A stretch of DNA of 10,441 bases, taken from Parachlorella kessleri. Lineage: Eukaryota; Chlorophyta; Trebouxiophyceae; Chlorellales; Chlorellaceae. Positions 8,596 to 10,441 of this stretch are shown in pieces. Each line of letters starts with the position of its first letter. Positions within the stretch are counted from its first letter, which is position 1. A program made the position numbers and the translations under genes. The notes under the pieces were generated by a model that was not told the DNA's origin, made no database searches, and saw only the letters and a program-made list of their open reading frames with translations. The stretch is taken from the NCBI GenBank assembly GCA_001598975.1, contig BBXU01002351.1:1-10441 (forward strand), given 5' to 3'.

Positions 8596-8784
8596 GAGCA
8601 TCTGGGCAATGTACAGACAGCCTGGGGGCCTTGGCAAAAGCTGGTTTGTGCAGTCAAGACAAAACGCACGTCAACAGAGCCTGCAAGTGTGCCTTCCCCT
8701 TCATGCCGAACGGCCGGCCAACACGAAACAGTAGCGGGAGGGAGCACATGCCCCCAAACACAATACGAAGCAGCTGGTAGCTTT

Positions 8785-8811
8785 CAGGAGACGGACGCAA
8801 AAAGTCTCCTG
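8785..8811. repeat. 8-bp inverted repeat, 11-nt loop
   Basis: CAGGAGAC (8785-8792) and GTCTCCTG (8804-8811) are exact reverse complements around an A-rich loop. The stem is GC-rich enough to form in RNA of either strand. It lies 207 bp beyond the phosphatase stop, so it is most likely in that 3' UTR or just after it. Function unknown. Confidence 0.6.
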
Positions 8812-9017
8812 CCAATAATGTGTGCATAGGCGCAGCAACACGGCACAGGCAAGTGCCTTTATCACAAGATATATCGACCGGCCCACCCCTAGCTGCGCGG
8901 CCTGGAAGAGGGTTGCAAGCATGACTTATTGTTCCCAAGACGCTTCCTCCTCCGCCAACCACAGTAAGCCCTCCTTCTCCATACAACGAAGGCCACAGGC
9001 CCCTTGTGACAGGGAGC

Positions 9018-10249
9018 TCACCGTCGTTGCTCTGCCAACGGCTGCTGGTTGAGAGCTGCGTGCACGGTGTGCAGCCTCTTGGGCCGCTCCGGGGAGCACT
9101 TGTCAGTTCTCTCTATGTAGACATGGTGAGCTGACTTGGCCTCCCCATCCTGATTGCGGTACCACTTCCACTCAGCATGGGTCGCATTGTGAAGCGTCAG
9201 CATTCCTGCAAGGATGGCAATGAGGAGTAGCAACGCAGTCTTCTTGACATTACCCCGGAGCAAAATGCTGCTAAGCATTGAGAGGGATGTGCAGGCCGAA
9301 GGCTAGGCCCCCTACCCAAGTACTATCCCGTCACCCCCCTCCATACCTAAAAAAACCACGTTGTGCAATCTTTGTGACCGGTAATTGATTTGATCATTAA
9401 AGCACAGGTGAAGGCGAAGTCAGTACAACCAACACAGCTTGCAGTGTGCAGAGGGGGTGCTTGTAAACTACCATGCAAAGACATGCATATGTTATAGCTG
9501 TAGGCAGGCAGCTGCGGAGGTTTTGCCACCAAGCAGCAGAAAAGCTCACCGTGCCCAAATGAGGGGTCCCGCATCAGTGACCACTTTGGCTGCGACTCGG
9601 GGCAGAACTTGCCATCCTGGAAGGTCAGTACTGCCTGCACTCCGTGAAAAACAAGCAGACTTTTGGCAAGAACTCACATTGCGCGCATAACCTGCACGCT
9701 GCCCTTCCAGCTGGAAGCCACTGCTGTTACCCTGCCCAGTTTATGCAGGCGATGCTATAGTGTTGGGCAGGTACATACACAGTAGATTGCCGTCTTGCTG
9801 CCACTACCTGTAATCACAACAGCACGCTGTGCCCGCTTTCTACCAAGGACCCACCTTGCCCGACGGGGACGGCTGGTAGATCGGTGGTGCAAACTTGCCG
9901 GGGTTGTCGCAGTAAGGGGGCGGGTACTCATCGATGAAGAATCGGGCCAACCCTGCATACTGGGCCAGGCAGCCTGACGTTAGCAACCCTAGCCACCGTC
10001 ATTGCAAGGGATGCAGGCGGCAGCGGGTGCAGCCTTGAGGCCTGGGGTGGGGAACCCCTGCCGGTGCTGCTACCAACCAAAAGCTGCCTAGGGCTTGATG
10101 AGCCCCCATAGCCTGCTGAAATGGACAGCAGTACACAGTCAGCTGTACAAAATCATTACACTGGCACACGCAGGGTAGGCCCACCAGGCACTCACCTTCC
10201 ATGTTCCCGCCGTCGCCAATGCAGATATACATCGGGCCGCAGGGGTTGA
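9018..10249 (-). CDS. Purple acid phosphatase, C-terminal part
   Basis: Metallophosphoesterase of the purple acid phosphatase family. These enzymes are secreted or vacuolar, use a binuclear Fe-metal centre, and release phosphate from organic esters. Exons on the minus strand: 10249-10196, 9973-9855, 9616-9550 and 9205-9018, all GT-AG with agreeing phases (about 142 codons). Order of motifs: NPCGPMYICIGDGGNMEG, which follows the GHxH metal-ligand motif in this family; RFFIDEYPPPYC; DGKFCPESQPKWS; RDPSFGHGMLTLHNATHAEW, the typical C-terminal block with a possible NAT glycosylation site; and KWYRNQDG. The stop is TGA at 9018-9020, after a basic, unconserved tail. The five metal-ligand motifs and any signal peptide lie beyond the right edge, so catalytic integrity cannot be judged. 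Exon 10249 starts with two bases of a split codon, so an exon ending in phase 1 must precede it. Tail-to-tail with MCM10. Algal enzymes of this family are often induced by phosphate starvation; nothing here shows that directly. Confidence 0.9.
9206..9549 (-). other. Last intron of the phosphatase gene
   Basis: A 344-bp GT-AG intron (GTGAGC to CATCCTTGCAG on the minus strand) splitting the Gly codon of FGHG. Nothing else was recognised in it. An open frame starting inside it at 9278 reads a hydrophobic stretch straight into the last exon; this is taken as intron read-through and not a real signal peptide. Confidence 0.75.
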
Positions 10250-10441
10250 CTGCATGGCAGGGGGGCAGCCAGGAGAGGGGCACCACAAGGGGTAAGGGGC
10301 ATTCTTAGCTGGCACTGTGGACCAGTGATCCATGCATCAACAGTGCATGCTTGTTGGCTCTTTCATAAAACGCACAACCTGTGCTGCAAACAGTCCACCG
10401 CTTTTCATACTCATTACGCACAGCATAGCGTATCCAAAGCA
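10250..10441 (-). other. Probable intron of the phosphatase gene
   Basis: The GHxHAYER block expected just upstream of the NPCGPMY exon is not found in any minus-strand frame of these 192 bases, and the CCATGCAG acceptor at 10252-10250 fits an intron end. Open frames here match nothing I recognise. The next exon should lie past the window edge. Confidence 0.6.

Larger units (their letters stand above)
8375..9017. other. Convergent intergenic region holding two 3' UTRs
   Basis: This 643-bp stretch lies between the MCM10 stop (8374) and the phosphatase stop (9018), whose genes point at each other. Both 3' UTRs must end here. No coding segment with family similarity was found, although several unsupported open frames cross it. 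I found no TGTAA polyadenylation signal (the usual chlorophyte form) on either strand by eye. It contains two inverted repeats described separately. Confidence 0.6.

Noticed and set aside
8654..8986. Minus-strand open frames in the convergent intergenic region
   Set aside because: No recognisable motif, no link to flanking exons, and they overlap both hairpins or the expected 3' UTRs.
9018..9278. Small secreted or membrane protein starting with a hydrophobic leader
   Set aside because: The leader lies in the last intron of the phosphatase gene. The conserved HNATHAEW part joins in phase to the upstream FGHG exon instead.
10261..10441. Upstream phosphatase exon at the right edge
   Set aside because: No frame shows the GHxHAYER block or a donor of the required phase before the acceptor at 10250.

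Overview
The window looks like nuclear DNA of a green alga, probably a core chlorophyte. It is GC-rich and very intron-dense (introns mostly 70-435 nt), with long Gln- and Ala-rich protein segments coded by CAG/GCA/GCC triplets. No bacterial operon, RNA gene, CRISPR array or transposon was recognised. The genus cannot be told from this sequence. Genes were assembled by hand from splice sites, reading phase and similarity to families known from memory; no search was run.

Layout. (1) 1-52: GC-dinucleotide and poly-C low-complexity DNA, probably a contig or gap edge. (2) 267-1593, minus strand: five exons of an ABHD17-like serine hydrolase (protein depalmitoylase family), covering the N-terminus, the HGN region and the GQSVG nucleophile elbow. 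The C-terminal third, with the catalytic Asp and His, was not found. (3) 1594-1972: a 379-bp divergent intergenic region with a G-box palindrome and an inverted CCAAT box. (4) 1973-8374, plus strand: a complete MCM10 replication-initiation gene of about 14 coding exons and 1027 codons. It has an N-terminal acidic motif present twice, the OB-fold/CCCH zinc-finger core, a long low-complexity linker, and a C-terminal helix plus double zinc domain like that of animal MCM10. (5) 8375-9017: a convergent intergenic region with two hairpin-forming inverted repeats, one with perfect 15-bp arms. (6) 9018-10249, minus strand: four 3' exons of a purple acid phosphatase; the metal-binding half lies beyond the right edge. 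(7) 10250-10441: no coding signal found, probably intron of the same gene.

The three genes have unrelated roles (membrane-protein depalmitoylation, DNA replication, phosphate scavenging). Their arrangement (head-to-head, then tail-to-tail) suggests possible co-regulation only for the ABHD17/MCM10 pair, through the shared promoter region. I see no clearly new multi-gene system. The most interesting signals are the animal-type C-terminal domain on an algal MCM10, a phase-preserving cassette exon inside its zinc finger, a probable 9-nt microexon in its C-terminal domain, the duplicated N-terminal motif, and the inverted repeats between the convergent 3' ends.
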